Shown one piece after another: positions 46,045 to 56,724 of a stretch of DNA of 64,000 nt (within the stretch, counting starts at the first letter, position 1; each line of letters begins with the position of its first letter). The translations under genes were made by a program, and so were the position numbers. This DNA comes from Leeuwenhoekiella sp. MAR_2009_132. Lineage in GTDB: Bacteria > Bacteroidota > Bacteroidia > Flavobacteriales > Flavobacteriaceae. The stretch lies in assembly GCF_000687915.1 (NCBI RefSeq), contig NZ_JHZY01000004.1, positions 1,870,001 through 1,934,000 of the forward strand. Reading direction: 5' to 3'. Below the pieces are notes generated by a model, which worked only from the letters and a program-made list of their open reading frames with translations, searched no databases and was not told the origin of the DNA.

Positions 46045-48351
46045 ATGAGTAAAGAAAGTAAGCGAAGAGAAGCTTTAGTTTATCACGCAAAACCTACTCC
46101 TGGGAAAATTGCGGTAGTACCAACCAAGAAATATTCATCACAGCGCGATCTGTCATTAGCCTATTCTCCCGGCGTTGCAGAGCCTTGTTTAGAGATTCAA
46201 AAAGATATTGAAAATGCCTATAAATACACAGCTAAAGGAAATCTTGTAGCTGTAATTTCTAACGGAACCGCAGTTTTGGGTCTAGGAGATATAGGGCCTG
46301 AGGCATCTAAGCCGGTTATGGAAGGTAAAGGATTACTCTTTAAAATATTTGCCGGAATTGATGTTTTTGACATTGAAGTAGGTACAAAAGATGTAGAAGA
46401 ATTTATTGCAACGGTTAAAAATATCGCTCCAACATTTGGAGGGATTAACCTTGAAGATATAAAAGCTCCTGAAGCATTTGAGATTGAGCGCCGTTTAAAA
46501 GCAGAGTTAGATATACCGGTTATGCATGATGACCAGCACGGTACAGCTATAATATCTGCCGCTGCTTTACTCAATGCGGTAGAGCTTACCGGAAAGAAAC
46601 TAGAAGATGTACGCATCGTAATTAGCGGTGCAGGGGCAGCAGCTGTTTCATGTACCCGTTTGTACAAAGCCTTTGGAGCATCACCTCATAATATTGTGAT
46701 GTTAGATAGTAAAGGGGTTATACGTAGCGATCGGGATACCTTATCTGAAGAAAAGGCAGAATTTGCTTCAGATCGTAAAATAGATACCTTAGATGAGGCG
46801 ATGGTTGATGCAGATGTTTTTATAGGTCTTTCTATAGCAGACATCGTTACACCAGATATGCTTTTGTCTATGGCACCTAACCCTATTGTATTTGCAATGG
46901 CAAATCCTAATCCTGAGATTGATTACGAGTTGGCAACAAGTACACGTAAAGACATTATTATGGCTACCGGTCGTTCAGACCATCCTAATCAGGTGAATAA
47001 TGTTCTTGGTTTTCCCTTCATTTTCCGTGGTGCTTTAGACGTTCGCGCTACTAAGATTAATGAAGAGATGAAAATGGCAGCTGTAAAAGCTCTTGCCGAG
47101 TTAGCAAAAGAATCGGTTCCTGAGCAGGTAAATATTGCCTATGGAGAAACCCGTTTAAATTTTGGAACAGATTACATTATTCCAAAACCATTTGACCCAC
47201 GATTAATTACAAAAGTACCTCCTGCAGTGGCAAAAGCTGCTATGGAAAGTGGTGTGGCACGCGAGCCTATAACAGACTGGCAAAAATATGAAGACGAATT
47301 GTTAGATCGAATGGGGTCTGATAATAAGATCGTACGTCTTATACTTAACCGTGCAAAGACAGATCCTAAGCGTGTGGTTTTTGCTGAAGCAGATCAACTC
47401 GATGTGATGAAAGCTGCTCAAATAATTTATGATGAGGGTATAGGTACTCCCGTTTTGTTAGGAAATAGAGAGACCATTATTGAGCTTATGGAAGAGCTTG
47501 ATTTTGAAGCAGATATTGAGATAATAGATCCTAAGACGCCAGAGGAAAAAGTAAATCTTAATAAATATGCTAATATATACTGGCAAGGTCGTAAACGTAA
47601 GGGAGTCACGCTTTTTGACGCTCAAAAGCTGTTGAGACAACGTAATTATTATGCTGCAATGATGGTAAATGAAGGCGATGCAGATGCAATGATTACCGGT
47701 TATAGCAGTAGCTACCCTTCTGCAGTTAAGCCGGTTTTAGAAGTAATAGGAGCGGCGCCTAATGTTCAAAAAGTTGCTGCGGCAAACCTTATGAACACGA
47801 GTAGAGGTCCTTTGTTTTTAGCAGATACTTCTATAAATATCGAGCCTACTGCAAAAGAACTGGCTAAAATTGCTTTGATGACTGCGCGTACAGTTAGGTT
47901 ATTTGGTATGGAGCCGGTTATAGCAATGATTTCGTATTCAAACTTTGGTTCTTCAAAAAACCCACAGGCAGATAAAGTTAGAGAAGCGGTGGCTTATTTA
48001 CATAAATATTATCCAGATTTAGCTGTTGATGGTGAGGTGCAGGCAGATTTTGCGTTGAATGCAGAGTTGCTAAAAAGTAAATTTCCATTTTCTAAATTAG
48101 CAGGTAGAAAAGTCAATACGCTAGTATTCTCAAATATAGACTCGGCTAATATCATGTATAAGATGATTAAGGAGCTCAATAATGCAGATAATATAGGACC
48201 TATAATGATGGGTATGAACAAGCCTGTTCACGTACTTCAGTTAGGTGCTAGTGTTGACGAGATAGTTAATATGGCGGCAGTTGCAGTTATAGATGCTCAA
48301 CAAAAAGGTAAAAAATTACAAGATGTTCTATTAGGCCAATCAAAAGTCTAA
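46045..48351 (+). CDS. maeB: NADP-dependent malic enzyme with phosphotransacetylase-like domain
   Basis: A 768-residue MaeB-type enzyme, oxidatively decarboxylating malate to pyruvate. The malic domain (about residues 1-425) has SLAYSPGVAEPCLEI, VISNGTAVLGLGDIGP, the metal site VMHDDQHGTAI and the nucleotide-binding ISGAGAAAVSC. A C-terminal phosphotransacetylase domain (about 430-768) follows, thought to act in acetyl-CoA regulation rather than catalysis. The full fused length is normal. A -7-like TACTTTTG at 46014-46021 lies 24 bp before the ATG. Confidence 0.96.
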   Translation: MSKESKRREALVYHAKPTPGKIAVVPTKKYSSQRDLSLAYSPGVAEPCLEIQKDIENAYKYTAKGNLVAVISNGTAVLGLGDIGPEASKPVMEGKGLLFKIFAGIDVFDIEVGTKDVEEFIATVKNIAPTFGGINLEDIKAPEAFEIERRLKAELDIPVMHDDQHGTAIISAAALLNAVELTGKKLEDVRIVISGAGAAAVSCTRLYKAFGASPHNIVMLDSKGVIRSDRDTLSEEKAEFASDRKIDTLDEAMVDADVFIGLSIADIVTPDMLLSMAPNPIVFAMANPNPEIDYELATSTRKDIIMATGRSDHPNQVNNVLGFPFIFRGALDVRATKINEEMKMAAVKALAELAKESVPEQVNIAYGETRLNFGTDYIIPKPFDPRLITKVPPAVAKAAMESGVAREPITDWQKYEDELLDRMGSDNKIVRLILNRAKTDPKRVVFAEADQLDVMKAAQIIYDEGIGTPVLLGNRETIIELMEELDFEADIEIIDPKTPEEKVNLNKYANIYWQGRKRKGVTLFDAQKLLRQRNYYAAMMVNEGDADAMITGYSSSYPSAVKPVLEVIGAAPNVQKVAAANLMNTSRGPLFLADTSINIEPTAKELAKIALMTARTVRLFGMEPVIAMISYSNFGSSKNPQADKVREAVAYLHKYYPDLAVDGEVQADFALNAELLKSKFPFSKLAGRKVNTLVFSNIDSANIMYKMIKELNNADNIGPIMMGMNKPVHVLQLGASVDEIVNMAAVAVIDAQQKGKKLQDVLLGQSKV

Positions 48352-48373
48352 TACTCTATCTAACAGGCTTCAA

Positions 48374-48400
48374 TTGTGCTAATTAATTTTAGTACATTTG
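48374..48400 (+). promoter_or_regulatory. Promoter for ruvA-sprA
   Basis: TTG (48374-48376) and a perfect -7 TACATTTG (48393-48400), 16 bp apart, lie 22 bp before the ruvA ATG. The spacing is slightly short for the Bacteroidota consensus. Confidence 0.5.
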
Positions 48401-48422
48401 AAGCCTTAACTTTTTTAGCTAG

Positions 48423-49004
48423 ATGATTACTTTTTTGAAGGGCAAGTTGGTCGAAAAAAACCACACAGATGTCGTTATTGATTGTCAGGGTATAGGATAT
48501 TTTGTAAATATTTCGCTACATACCTTTTCACTTTTGCCAGAAGGAGAGCTTATTATGCTCTACACATATCTTCATATAAAGGAGGATGCTCATACACTTT
48601 ACGGCTTTGCTCAAAAGTCGGAACGAGAGATATTTAAACTATTAATATCTGTGAGTGGTGTGGGTACAAGTATTGCACGTACTATGTTGTCTTCATTAGA
48701 CCCTACGCAGGTAAAGCAAGCCATTGCAACGGGAGATGTAAGAACAATTCAGGGTGTGAAAGGAATAGGCGCTAAGACTGCTCAGCGTGTAATTCTTGAT
48801 TTAAAAGATAAAATTCTTAAAGTTTACGATGTTGATGAAGTTTCGGCGGGAACAGGCAATACCAATAAGGATGAAGCGTTATCAGCTTTAGAGACTCTTG
48901 GCTTTGTACGTAAACAAGCAGAAAAAGTTTGCGATGTTATCGTGCGTGAAAATCCTGATGCTACTGTTGAAACTATTATAAAATTGGCCCTTAAAAAACT
49001 TTAA
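48423..49004 (+). CDS. ruvA: Holliday junction branch migration protein RuvA
   Basis: A 193-residue RuvA: an N-terminal OB fold (MITFLKGKLVEKN, GIGYFVNISL), central tandem helix-hairpin-helix motifs (LLISVSGVGTSIARTML and IQGVKGIGAKTAQRVI), and a small C-terminal three-helix domain that contacts RuvB (ALSALETLGFVRKQAEKV). It forms a tetramer that holds the four-way junction. Six bases separate it from the start of sprA. Confidence 0.97.
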   Translation: MITFLKGKLVEKNHTDVVIDCQGIGYFVNISLHTFSLLPEGELIMLYTYLHIKEDAHTLYGFAQKSEREIFKLLISVSGVGTSIARTMLSSLDPTQVKQAIATGDVRTIQGVKGIGAKTAQRVILDLKDKILKVYDVDEVSAGTGNTNKDEALSALETLGFVRKQAEKVCDVIVRENPDATVETIIKLALKKL

Positions 49005-49010
49005 TAGACT

Positions 49011-52000
49011 TTGGTTACAAAACTACGCTGGTTTTCTTTTAAAATGCTATTAGTTTCAGGCACGTTTTTGTGCTCGATGTCTTTGTTTGCTCAGGAGGAA
49101 GAAGTTAAGGACTCTACAAAAACAGGTTTTACATTAGGAAAACTTAGCCTTAAAAATCCCAACTCTATACTTTCAAAATATACTTACGATCCGTTAACAG
49201 ATAAATATATTTATACGGAAAGTGTAGGTAATTACAACATTAATTATCCGCGCATTTTAACTCCAGAAGAGTTTAAAGATCTTGTTCAGAAAGAACAGAT
49301 GCGCAACTATTTTCAGCAGAAAATTGCCGCTGTAGATGGTAAGACTGAAGAAGGTTTAGAAGACCAAAAAAGTTTACTTCCTAATTTTTATGTAAACTCA
49401 GGTTTGTTTGAATCTATATTTGGAGGAAACAGTATAGAGTTTATACCTACCGGTAGTGTAGAGATGGATATTGGTGGTCTTTTTACCAAGCAGGATAATC
49501 CAAGTTTTTCTCCCAGAAACCGTACAAACTTCAGTTTTGATTTTGATCAGCGCATCAGTTTAAGCTTGCTGGGTAAAGTAGGTTCACGGCTTCAGGTAAA
49601 TGCAGTTTATGATACCGAAGCTAGTTTCAGTTTTCAAAATCAGATAAAGTTAGAGTACACGCCTAACGAAGACGATATTATACAAAAGATTGAAGTAGGA
49701 AACGTAAGTATGCCTCTTAATAGTGCATTAATACAAGGTTCTCAGAGTCTTTTTGGGGTTAAAACGCAGCTTCAATTTGGAAAAACAACAATAACAGGTG
49801 TTTTTTCAGAACAACAAAGTCAAACCCAGCAAGTATTAGCACAGGGTGATGGCACCATACAAAATTTTGAAATACAAGCTTTAGAATATGATGAAAACAG
49901 GCATTATTTCTTAGCTCAATATTTTAGAGATAACTATAATAGAGCACTGGCTAACTACCCGTTTATAAATTCTAATGTTCAAATTACACGGGTTGAAGTC
50001 TGGGTTACAAACCGTACACAGCGTTTTGAAAATACCCGTAATATTGTTGCTATTCAAGATATTGGAGAATCTACTCCCACACAAATAGGATTGCCTAACA
50101 TACCTACGGGTTTTATTAATCTGCCGGCAGGTAGTTATCCTAGAAACTCAAGTAACGATTTTAACCCTTTTGGTTTATCTGGCAACGGGCAGACTGTTTT
50201 AACACCTGCGATTAGAGATGCGGCTACCGTTGGTCAGGGTTTTGGTGGGGTTCAGGTTTCAGATGGGTCTGATTATGCCTCTCTAGAAAATGCACGTCAA
50301 CTTACACCATCAGAATATACATTAAATACGCAGCTGGGCTATATATCGCTTAATCAACGTTTGAGTAATGATGAGGTTTTAGCTGTTGCTTTTCAATATA
50401 CTGTAAATGGGCAGGTATACCAGGTTGGAGAATTTGCTAATGATGGTGTTGATGCTACCAGTGGCGCTTACCCAGATACAGACGGCGATGGCATTCCAGA
50501 TCTTGTTGATGTAGATGTAGATGGAGATGGGGTTAATGAGAACGGGCAGGATGTTGACGGAGATCAAATTGCCGATGGAGCTGACGCTAATGTTAATGGG
50601 CAAATACGTGGTGCAGATATAAATAATGATGGGATTTTAGATAGTTTAATTACCCCGGGGCAGGGAGGAACATCTCAAGCCTTGATCGTAAAACTGCTTA
50701 AAAGTAATATTACAGATGTTAATGAGCCCATTTGGGATTTGATGATGAAAAACATCTATGGTCTTGGAGTGGGGCAGTTGCAGCCAGATGGCTTTAGGAT
50801 GAATATTGTTTACACGTCACCATCACCTATAAATTATATTACTGCAGCAGATGGTGGTCCTGCGCTTCCTGAAGATGTGCAGAATACACCTTTGCTTAAT
50901 GTATTTAATTTAGATAATCTGACCAACTTTGGAGATCCTCAAAATGGGGGTGACGGTTTTTTTGATTTTGTAAATGGCTTGACTGTTAATCAAAGTAATG
51001 GAAGCATCATTTTTACTTCGGTAGAGCCTTTTGGAGAATATTTATTTAATAAGCTGCGCAACGCCGGGACAGAGAATTATGATAACGAAGATAGTTATAA
51101 TGCTAACCAGCGCAAGTATGTATATAACTCGCTATATAATTCTACTAAAACCATAGCGCAGGATAACGCAGATAAAAATCTGTTTCAATTACAGGGTACT
51201 TTTAAATCAACACAGGAAGAAGGTATCCCTATAGGAGGTTTCAATGTTCCGCAGGGATCTGTTACAGTAACTGCAGGAGGTAGAGTTTTACAGGAAGGTC
51301 TTGATTATTCAGTAGATTATCAACGAGGAAGAGTTATAATTCTTGATCAGGCGCTTAAGGGTTCAGGAATTCCTATACAGGTCTCTACAGAAAATAATAC
51401 ATTGTTTGGGCAGCAGACTAAGCGTTTTACAGGAATTAATGTAGAGCATCAGTTTAATGAAAATTTTATGGTGGGTGGGACGTTGATTAATTTAAATGAG
51501 CGCCCGCTTACCCAGAAAGCAACATATAGTTTTGAGCCTATAAACAATACCATTTTTGGTTTCAACGCTAACTTTTCAACTGAAGTTCCCTTTCTTACGC
51601 GTCTCGTAAATAAGCTTCCTAATATAGATACAGATGTTCCTTCTAATATTTCATTTAGAGGAGAAGTAGCTTATTTAATGCCTGGTCAACCTAAGGCTAC
51701 AGAATTTGGAGGGCAGGCTGCCTCATATATAGATGATTTTGAAGGTGCACAAACTTCATTAGATATAAGCTCTCCGTTGCAATGGAGTCTGGCATCGGCA
51801 CCGGTAGATTTTGGGGGTGAGTTTGCTAATGGTGATTTAAGAACCGGTTACCGTAGAGCAAAATTTGCCTGGTACAGTATAGACCCTATATTTTATACAA
51901 ACCAGCGTCCAGATGGTATTACAGATGCAGATGTTTCTACCTATGCAACACGTAGAGTTTTTAGAGATGAGATTTTTCCTGAACAAGATATTGTAGCGGG

Positions 52001-55000
52001 TACAACACAAGCGCTGTTTACGTTAGATATGGCCTATTATCCTCAGGAGCGCGGGCCATATAACTATAGTCTAGATGCACAAGATGGAATTCTTGAAAAC
52101 CCCGAACAAAATTTTGGAGGCATAATGAGACAATTTGCTTCAACAGATTTTGAACAGGCAAACGTAGAGTTTATTGAATTCTGGCTTATGGATCCGTTTA
52201 TTTATGCTGAAAATGCAACAAATACCGGTGGAAGACTTACATTAAATCTCGGAAATATTTCAGAAGATATTTTAAAGGACGGGCGTAAACAATATGAGAA
52301 CGGATTGCCGCAGGATGGTGGTGTTACAAATACAACACCTACCGTTTGGGGAAAAGTACCTACTAATCAGGCACTAATTTATGCTTTTGATACAGAGGGT
52401 GCTCAGCGTACAAATCAAGATGTAGGTTATGACGGTTTAAGTGATGATGAGGAAGCCGCAAATTTTCCGGCCTTTGCGGGTTTAGAAGATCCTGCCGGAG
52501 ATAATTATCAATATTTTGTTGCTGCTCAAGGTTCGGTTTTAGATCGCTATAAACAATATAATGGTCAGGAAGGAAACTCTCCTGTAGATGTTAGTCAAAC
52601 TAATAGGGGTTCTACAACCATACCCGATACCGAAGATATAAACCGTGATTTTACAATGAACACGGTAGATAGTTATTACGAGTATCAACTAGATATTACA
52701 CGTGCTACTCTTAATGTTGAGAACGAGTTTATAGTAGATCAACGTGATATTGAAGTGACTCTGCAAAATGGAAATACATTACCGGTAACATGGTATCAGT
52801 TTAAAGTGCCTATTAGTGCTTCAACTAATAAACAGGGAGGTATAAATGACTTCAGATCTATTCGTTTTATGCGCATGTTTATGAGTGGTTGGCAACAGCC
52901 TACCGTACTACGTTTAGGTTCGCTAGATTTAGTGCGTGGAGATTACCGTAGATACTTGTACACCTTAGATCCTGACGAGTCAGACCCTGCAACAGAAAAT
53001 ACACGGTTTGAAGTAACTTCAGTAAATATTGAAGAAAATAACGATCGTAATCCTATTCCTTATGTATTGCCACCGGGAGTTTTTAGAGAGGAGCTTATCA
53101 ATAATAATAACAACATTCGTCAAAATGAGCAATCTTTATCTCTTGAAGTATGTGACTTAGAAACTCAAGATAGCCGTGCGGTTTATAAGAATTTCAGATT
53201 AGACATGCGTCAGTATGAAAATCTGGAAATGTTTATACATCTAGAGTCCTTATTAAATGAAACTGCGGTTCAGGATAACGAAGTTGTTGCGATAGTGCGT
53301 ATGGGTACAGATTTAACTCAAAATTTTTACCAGATTGAGTTGCCGTTGAGCGTTACCGCTTTTGGAACAACCAGTCCTGATTTAATTTGGCCTGAAGCTA
53401 ACCGCTTAAAACTTTCATTAGATATTTTACAACGCGTTAAAGCTGTGTTTTTTGGGGGTGAATTCAACACGCTTGTTGATGAAATTACCTATTTTGATGA
53501 TGAGGCAAATCTTATTGCTGATCCTGCAGCAACACCTTATGAAACCGGAAGAGTGAGAGTGGGTATAAAAGGTAATCCTAGTTTTGGAGATGTACGACTT
53601 TTAATGCTAGGTGTTAAGAATGGAAATGACGAAGGGCAAAATACAGTATGCGCAGAGGCCTGGTTTAATGAATTGCGTTTGTCAGGATTGCAAAATCAAG
53701 GAGGTTGGGCCGGTGTAGTGAATCTAGATGCTAACCTTGCAGATTTTGCTACCGTATCTGGTACAGCGAGACAATCTACAGTAGGTTTTGGTAATATAGA
53801 TGCTGGTCCTAATCAGCGTAGTAGAGAAGATGTAAAATCTTATGATGTGGTTACTAATGTAAATCTAGGTCAACTACTTCCTAAAGACTGGGGAATAAAA
53901 CTTCCATTTAATTATGCGAGCGGTGCTGAGACAATCACACCACAATACGATCCGCTATTTACAGATATAAAATTAGATCAACGCATTGCTTCTGCCGCTA
54001 GTGAAGCAGAACGAGACCGTATTAAAGAAATCGCTATTGAGCGTACTAAGCGACAAAGCATAAATTTTATTGGCGTTAGAAAAGAGCGTACGGGAGAGAA
54101 AAAACCAATGCCCTGGGATATAGAGAATTTTACATTGGCATACAGCCATAATCAGGAAGATCATAAAGATTTTGAGATTGAAGAGGCTGTGAGTAAAAAT
54201 GTGCGGGCAGGAGCAACTTATGGTTATGCCTTTAAGCCAAAGGCATACGAGCCTTTTAAGAAAAACGATTCTTTGTTTGTAAGTAAGTATTGGAAACTAC
54301 TTAAAGATTTCAATATTAATTACCTGCCGGCCAGTGTAAATATTACTTCAAATATTACACGGCAATTCAGCCAGCAGCGTTTTAGAGATCTTTTAGCTAC
54401 AGAAGGTTCATTACCTATTCCTGAATATGTACAACGCAATTACCAGTTTGACCGAAACTTTGCAATTAATTATCCCGTTACAAAATCATTACGAGTAAAT
54501 CTGGAGCAGTATCAAAACCGAATAGTACGTAATTATTTGAATCCTGATAACACGTTAGATCCTAATGCCGGTGGGGTGTATACCAGCTTTTTTGATGTAG
54601 GAACGCCAGACAGGCACAATCAGACGATGCAGGTTAATTATGACTTGCCATTAGATAAGCTTCCTTACTTAGACTTTGTGAAGTCTACGTATTCTTATAG
54701 TACAGATTTTCAATGGACGCGAGGTTCATTTCAGCTACAGTCCTTAGAAGGAATACCAGATTTAGGAAATTCGGTTCAAAATGCAAATACGCATTCGTTG
54801 CAGACTTCTTTAGACATGAAATCGCTGTACGATGCCCTAGGATTAGTTAAAAAGAAAACCGGAGCGACGACACGATCAGCAAGAAGTAAAGCTGTGCCTA
54901 CTTTAGGAAATCCCAAAGCTGCTTCTCAAAAGCCTGATGAAGATGGACTAAGTGCCGGTGATAAAGCTAAAAATTCGCTTGTTAATCTGGCTACAGGTAT

Positions 55001-56330
55001 TAAGCGTATTCAGGTAAATTACGAGCAAAACAATGGTACGTTCTTACCGGGTTATCTTCCCGGAGTAGGGTTTTTGGGTACCGTAAGACCATCTACAGGA
55101 TTTGTATTTGGTAGTCAGGCAGAGATACGTGATTATGCGGCCAGACAAGGTTGGTTAACGCTTTATCAAGAATATAATGAGCAGTATAGTGAAGTTGAAA
55201 GCCGTAAGCTAGACATACAGGCGCAGACCAGTTTTATAGAAGACCTCACCCTAGATATAAATATGAATCGAATTTATCAGGAAACTTATAACGAAAATTA
55301 CAGAGTAAATCCTATAAGTCTCGATTACACGAGTCTTACGGGTAATACGCTTGGCAACTACAGTATTTCGACTTTAATGATAGGGACTGCATTCAACTCA
55401 AGTTCACTAGAGTCTTCAGCTAACTTCAATCGGTTTAGAGCTAATAGACTCGTTATTGCAGAACGCCTTGCCGAAGAGTTTTATGGTAATGATCAATATC
55501 CCAGAGATGCAAGTGGCTATCCTGTAGGTTTTAGTAGAACTAGCCAGGCAGTGTTGTTACCAGCATTTCTATCTGCATATACTCCGGGAACGGCAGATAA
55601 TGTTTCGTTAGGAGCATTTAGAAGTTTTCCGTTACCGAACTGGAATCTTAAATACACCGGTTTGATGAAGATAGACTGGTTTAAAAAGCGGTTCAAGCGA
55701 TTTTCTGTAAATCACGGATATCAGGCAGGCTATACTATAAATCAGTTTAGAACTAACTTAAACTATGATAGGGGCTTAAATAACGATGCTTCTGACGCAC
55801 AGGTGAACCAGGCTGGAGATTTTCTAAATCCGGTTTTATATTCTAATATTAACCTTACCGAATTATTTTCTCCGCTTATACGCCTTGATTTTGAGATGAA
55901 AAATTCAGTAAAAATTCTTGCAGAATTGCGTAAAGACCGCACGCTATCCTTAAGTTTTGATAATAATTTACTTACAGAAATTCACGGAAACGAATATATA
56001 ATAGGTTTAGGATATCGCTTAAAAGATATTAGATTTGCCACGCGAGTGGGAGGTAAGCGTACAATCTTAAAAAGTGATTTAAATTTTAAAGCAGATTTAT
56101 CACTGAGACAAAATGAGACGGTAGTGCGCTATTTAGATGTAGAAAACAGTCAGATTACAGCAGGACAAGACATTTATGGTCTTACCTTTACAGCAGATTA
56201 TGCTTTGAGTAAAAATCTAACTGCGATCTTTTATTATGATCACTCATTTGCGACTTATGCCATATCAACTGCATATCCGCAAACAACAATACGTTCAGGT
56301 TTAACATTGAGATATAATTTCGGAAATTAA
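49011..56330 (+). CDS. sprA: SprA, type IX secretion outer-membrane translocon and gliding motility protein
   Basis: A 2,439-residue SprA (Sov in Porphyromonas), the giant outer-membrane beta-barrel through which type IX substrates leave the cell. A signal peptide ends SLFAQ. The long barrel shows many alternating strands; characteristic SprA features include NFSFDFDQRISLSLLGKVGS, SYIDDFEGAQTSLDI and a final strand RSGLTLRYNFGN. An acidic TSP3-like repeat segment (about residues 488-545, starting DTDGDGIPD) is inserted in one loop. The start is TTG at 49011: an in-frame stop lies at 49005, and the alternative ATG at 49044 would lose the basic part of the signal peptide. The length is usual for flavobacterial SprA. 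Confidence 0.96.
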   Translation: MVTKLRWFSFKMLLVSGTFLCSMSLFAQEEEVKDSTKTGFTLGKLSLKNPNSILSKYTYDPLTDKYIYTESVGNYNINYPRILTPEEFKDLVQKEQMRNYFQQKIAAVDGKTEEGLEDQKSLLPNFYVNSGLFESIFGGNSIEFIPTGSVEMDIGGLFTKQDNPSFSPRNRTNFSFDFDQRISLSLLGKVGSRLQVNAVYDTEASFSFQNQIKLEYTPNEDDIIQKIEVGNVSMPLNSALIQGSQSLFGVKTQLQFGKTTITGVFSEQQSQTQQVLAQGDGTIQNFEIQALEYDENRHYFLAQYFRDNYNRALANYPFINSNVQITRVEVWVTNRTQRFENTRNIVAIQDIGESTPTQIGLPNIPTGFINLPAGSYPRNSSNDFNPFGLSGNGQTVLTPAIRDAATVGQGFGGVQVSDGSDYASLENARQLTPSEYTLNTQLGYISLNQRLSNDEVLAVAFQYTVNGQVYQVGEFANDGVDATSGAYPDTDGDGIPDLVDVDVDGDGVNENGQDVDGDQIADGADANVNGQIRGADINNDGILDSLITPGQGGTSQALIVKLLKSNITDVNEPIWDLMMKNIYGLGVGQLQPDGFRMNIVYTSPSPINYITAADGGPALPEDVQNTPLLNVFNLDNLTNFGDPQNGGDGFFDFVNGLTVNQSNGSIIFTSVEPFGEYLFNKLRNAGTENYDNEDSYNANQRKYVYNSLYNSTKTIAQDNADKNLFQLQGTFKSTQEEGIPIGGFNVPQGSVTVTAGGRVLQEGLDYSVDYQRGRVIILDQALKGSGIPIQVSTENNTLFGQQTKRFTGINVEHQFNENFMVGGTLINLNERPLTQKATYSFEPINNTIFGFNANFSTEVPFLTRLVNKLPNIDTDVPSNISFRGEVAYLMPGQPKATEFGGQAASYIDDFEGAQTSLDISSPLQWSLASAPVDFGGEFANGDLRTGYRRAKFAWYSIDPIFYTNQRPDGITDADVSTYATRRVFRDEIFPEQDIVAGTTQALFTLDMAYYPQERGPYNYSLDAQDGILENPEQNFGGIMRQFASTDFEQANVEFIEFWLMDPFIYAENATNTGGRLTLNLGNISEDILKDGRKQYENGLPQDGGVTNTTPTVWGKVPTNQALIYAFDTEGAQRTNQDVGYDGLSDDEEAANFPAFAGLEDPAGDNYQYFVAAQGSVLDRYKQYNGQEGNSPVDVSQTNRGSTTIPDTEDINRDFTMNTVDSYYEYQLDITRATLNVENEFIVDQRDIEVTLQNGNTLPVTWYQFKVPISASTNKQGGINDFRSIRFMRMFMSGWQQPTVLRLGSLDLVRGDYRRYLYTLDPDESDPATENTRFEVTSVNIEENNDRNPIPYVLPPGVFREELINNNNNIRQNEQSLSLEVCDLETQDSRAVYKNFRLDMRQYENLEMFIHLESLLNETAVQDNEVVAIVRMGTDLTQNFYQIELPLSVTAFGTTSPDLIWPEANRLKLSLDILQRVKAVFFGGEFNTLVDEITYFDDEANLIADPAATPYETGRVRVGIKGNPSFGDVRLLMLGVKNGNDEGQNTVCAEAWFNELRLSGLQNQGGWAGVVNLDANLADFATVSGTARQSTVGFGNIDAGPNQRSREDVKSYDVVTNVNLGQLLPKDWGIKLPFNYASGAETITPQYDPLFTDIKLDQRIASAASEAERDRIKEIAIERTKRQSINFIGVRKERTGEKKPMPWDIENFTLAYSHNQEDHKDFEIEEAVSKNVRAGATYGYAFKPKAYEPFKKNDSLFVSKYWKLLKDFNINYLPASVNITSNITRQFSQQRFRDLLATEGSLPIPEYVQRNYQFDRNFAINYPVTKSLRVNLEQYQNRIVRNYLNPDNTLDPNAGGVYTSFFDVGTPDRHNQTMQVNYDLPLDKLPYLDFVKSTYSYSTDFQWTRGSFQLQSLEGIPDLGNSVQNANTHSLQTSLDMKSLYDALGLVKKKTGATTRSARSKAVPTLGNPKAASQKPDEDGLSAGDKAKNSLVNLATGIKRIQVNYEQNNGTFLPGYLPGVGFLGTVRPSTGFVFGSQAEIRDYAARQGWLTLYQEYNEQYSEVESRKLDIQAQTSFIEDLTLDINMNRIYQETYNENYRVNPISLDYTSLTGNTLGNYSISTLMIGTAFNSSSLESSANFNRFRANRLVIAERLAEEFYGNDQYPRDASGYPVGFSRTSQAVLLPAFLSAYTPGTADNVSLGAFRSFPLPNWNLKYTGLMKIDWFKKRFKRFSVNHGYQAGYTINQFRTNLNYDRGLNNDASDAQVNQAGDFLNPVLYSNINLTELFSPLIRLDFEMKNSVKILAELRKDRTLSLSFDNNLLTEIHGNEYIIGLGYRLKDIRFATRVGGKRTILKSDLNFKADLSLRQNETVVRYLDVENSQITAGQDIYGLTFTADYALSKNLTAIFYYDHSFATYAISTAYPQTTIRSGLTLRYNFGN

Positions 56331-56343
56331 TTAAATATAAGTT

Positions 56344-56724
56344 ATGAGTTTACCATCAGATTTAAAATATACAAAAGATCACGAGTGGGTACGCATCGAA
56401 GGTGACATTGCAACCGTAGGTATTACAGATTTTGCTCAGGGAGAGCTGGGTGATATCGTATATGTTGAAGTAGAGACCGAAGGAGAGACACTTGATCGCG
56501 AAGAAGTTTTTGGTACTGTAGAGGCTGTTAAAACAGTTTCAGATTTATTCTTACCATTAACCGGTGAAATAATAGAATTTAACACTGCATTAGAATCTGA
56601 GCCAGAAGCTGTAAATGAAGATCCTTACGGCAAGGGGTGGATGATAAAAATTAAATTTACAGATGCCAGTGAGCTGGACTCGCTTTTAGAAGCAAGTGCG
56701 TATCAAGAATTAATAGGTGGGTAA
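56344..56724 (+). CDS. gcvH: Glycine cleavage system H protein
   Basis: A 126-residue H protein. The lipoylated lysine is Lys63 in [13 protein letters not shown], and HEWV and GELGDIVYV are typical. It shuttles the aminomethyl group between the P, T and L proteins, none of which is in this window. It is 13 bp after sprA and overlaps the start of the next gene by 8 bp. Confidence 0.97.
   Translation: MSLPSDLKYTKDHEWVRIEGDIATVGITDFAQGELGDIVYVEVETEGETLDREEVFGTVEAVKTVSDLFLPLTGEIIEFNTALESEPEAVNEDPYGKGWMIKIKFTDASELDSLLEASAYQELIGG

Noticed and set aside
46218..46667. 149-residue leftward frame opposite maeB
   Set aside because: It is fully antisense to a strongly conserved malic enzyme domain and has no recognisable domain, signal or promoter.
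50379..50603. Leftward frame opposite the TSP3-like region of sprA
   Set aside because: It is an antisense product of the Asp/Gly-rich repeat; the sense frame is continuous through a known large protein.
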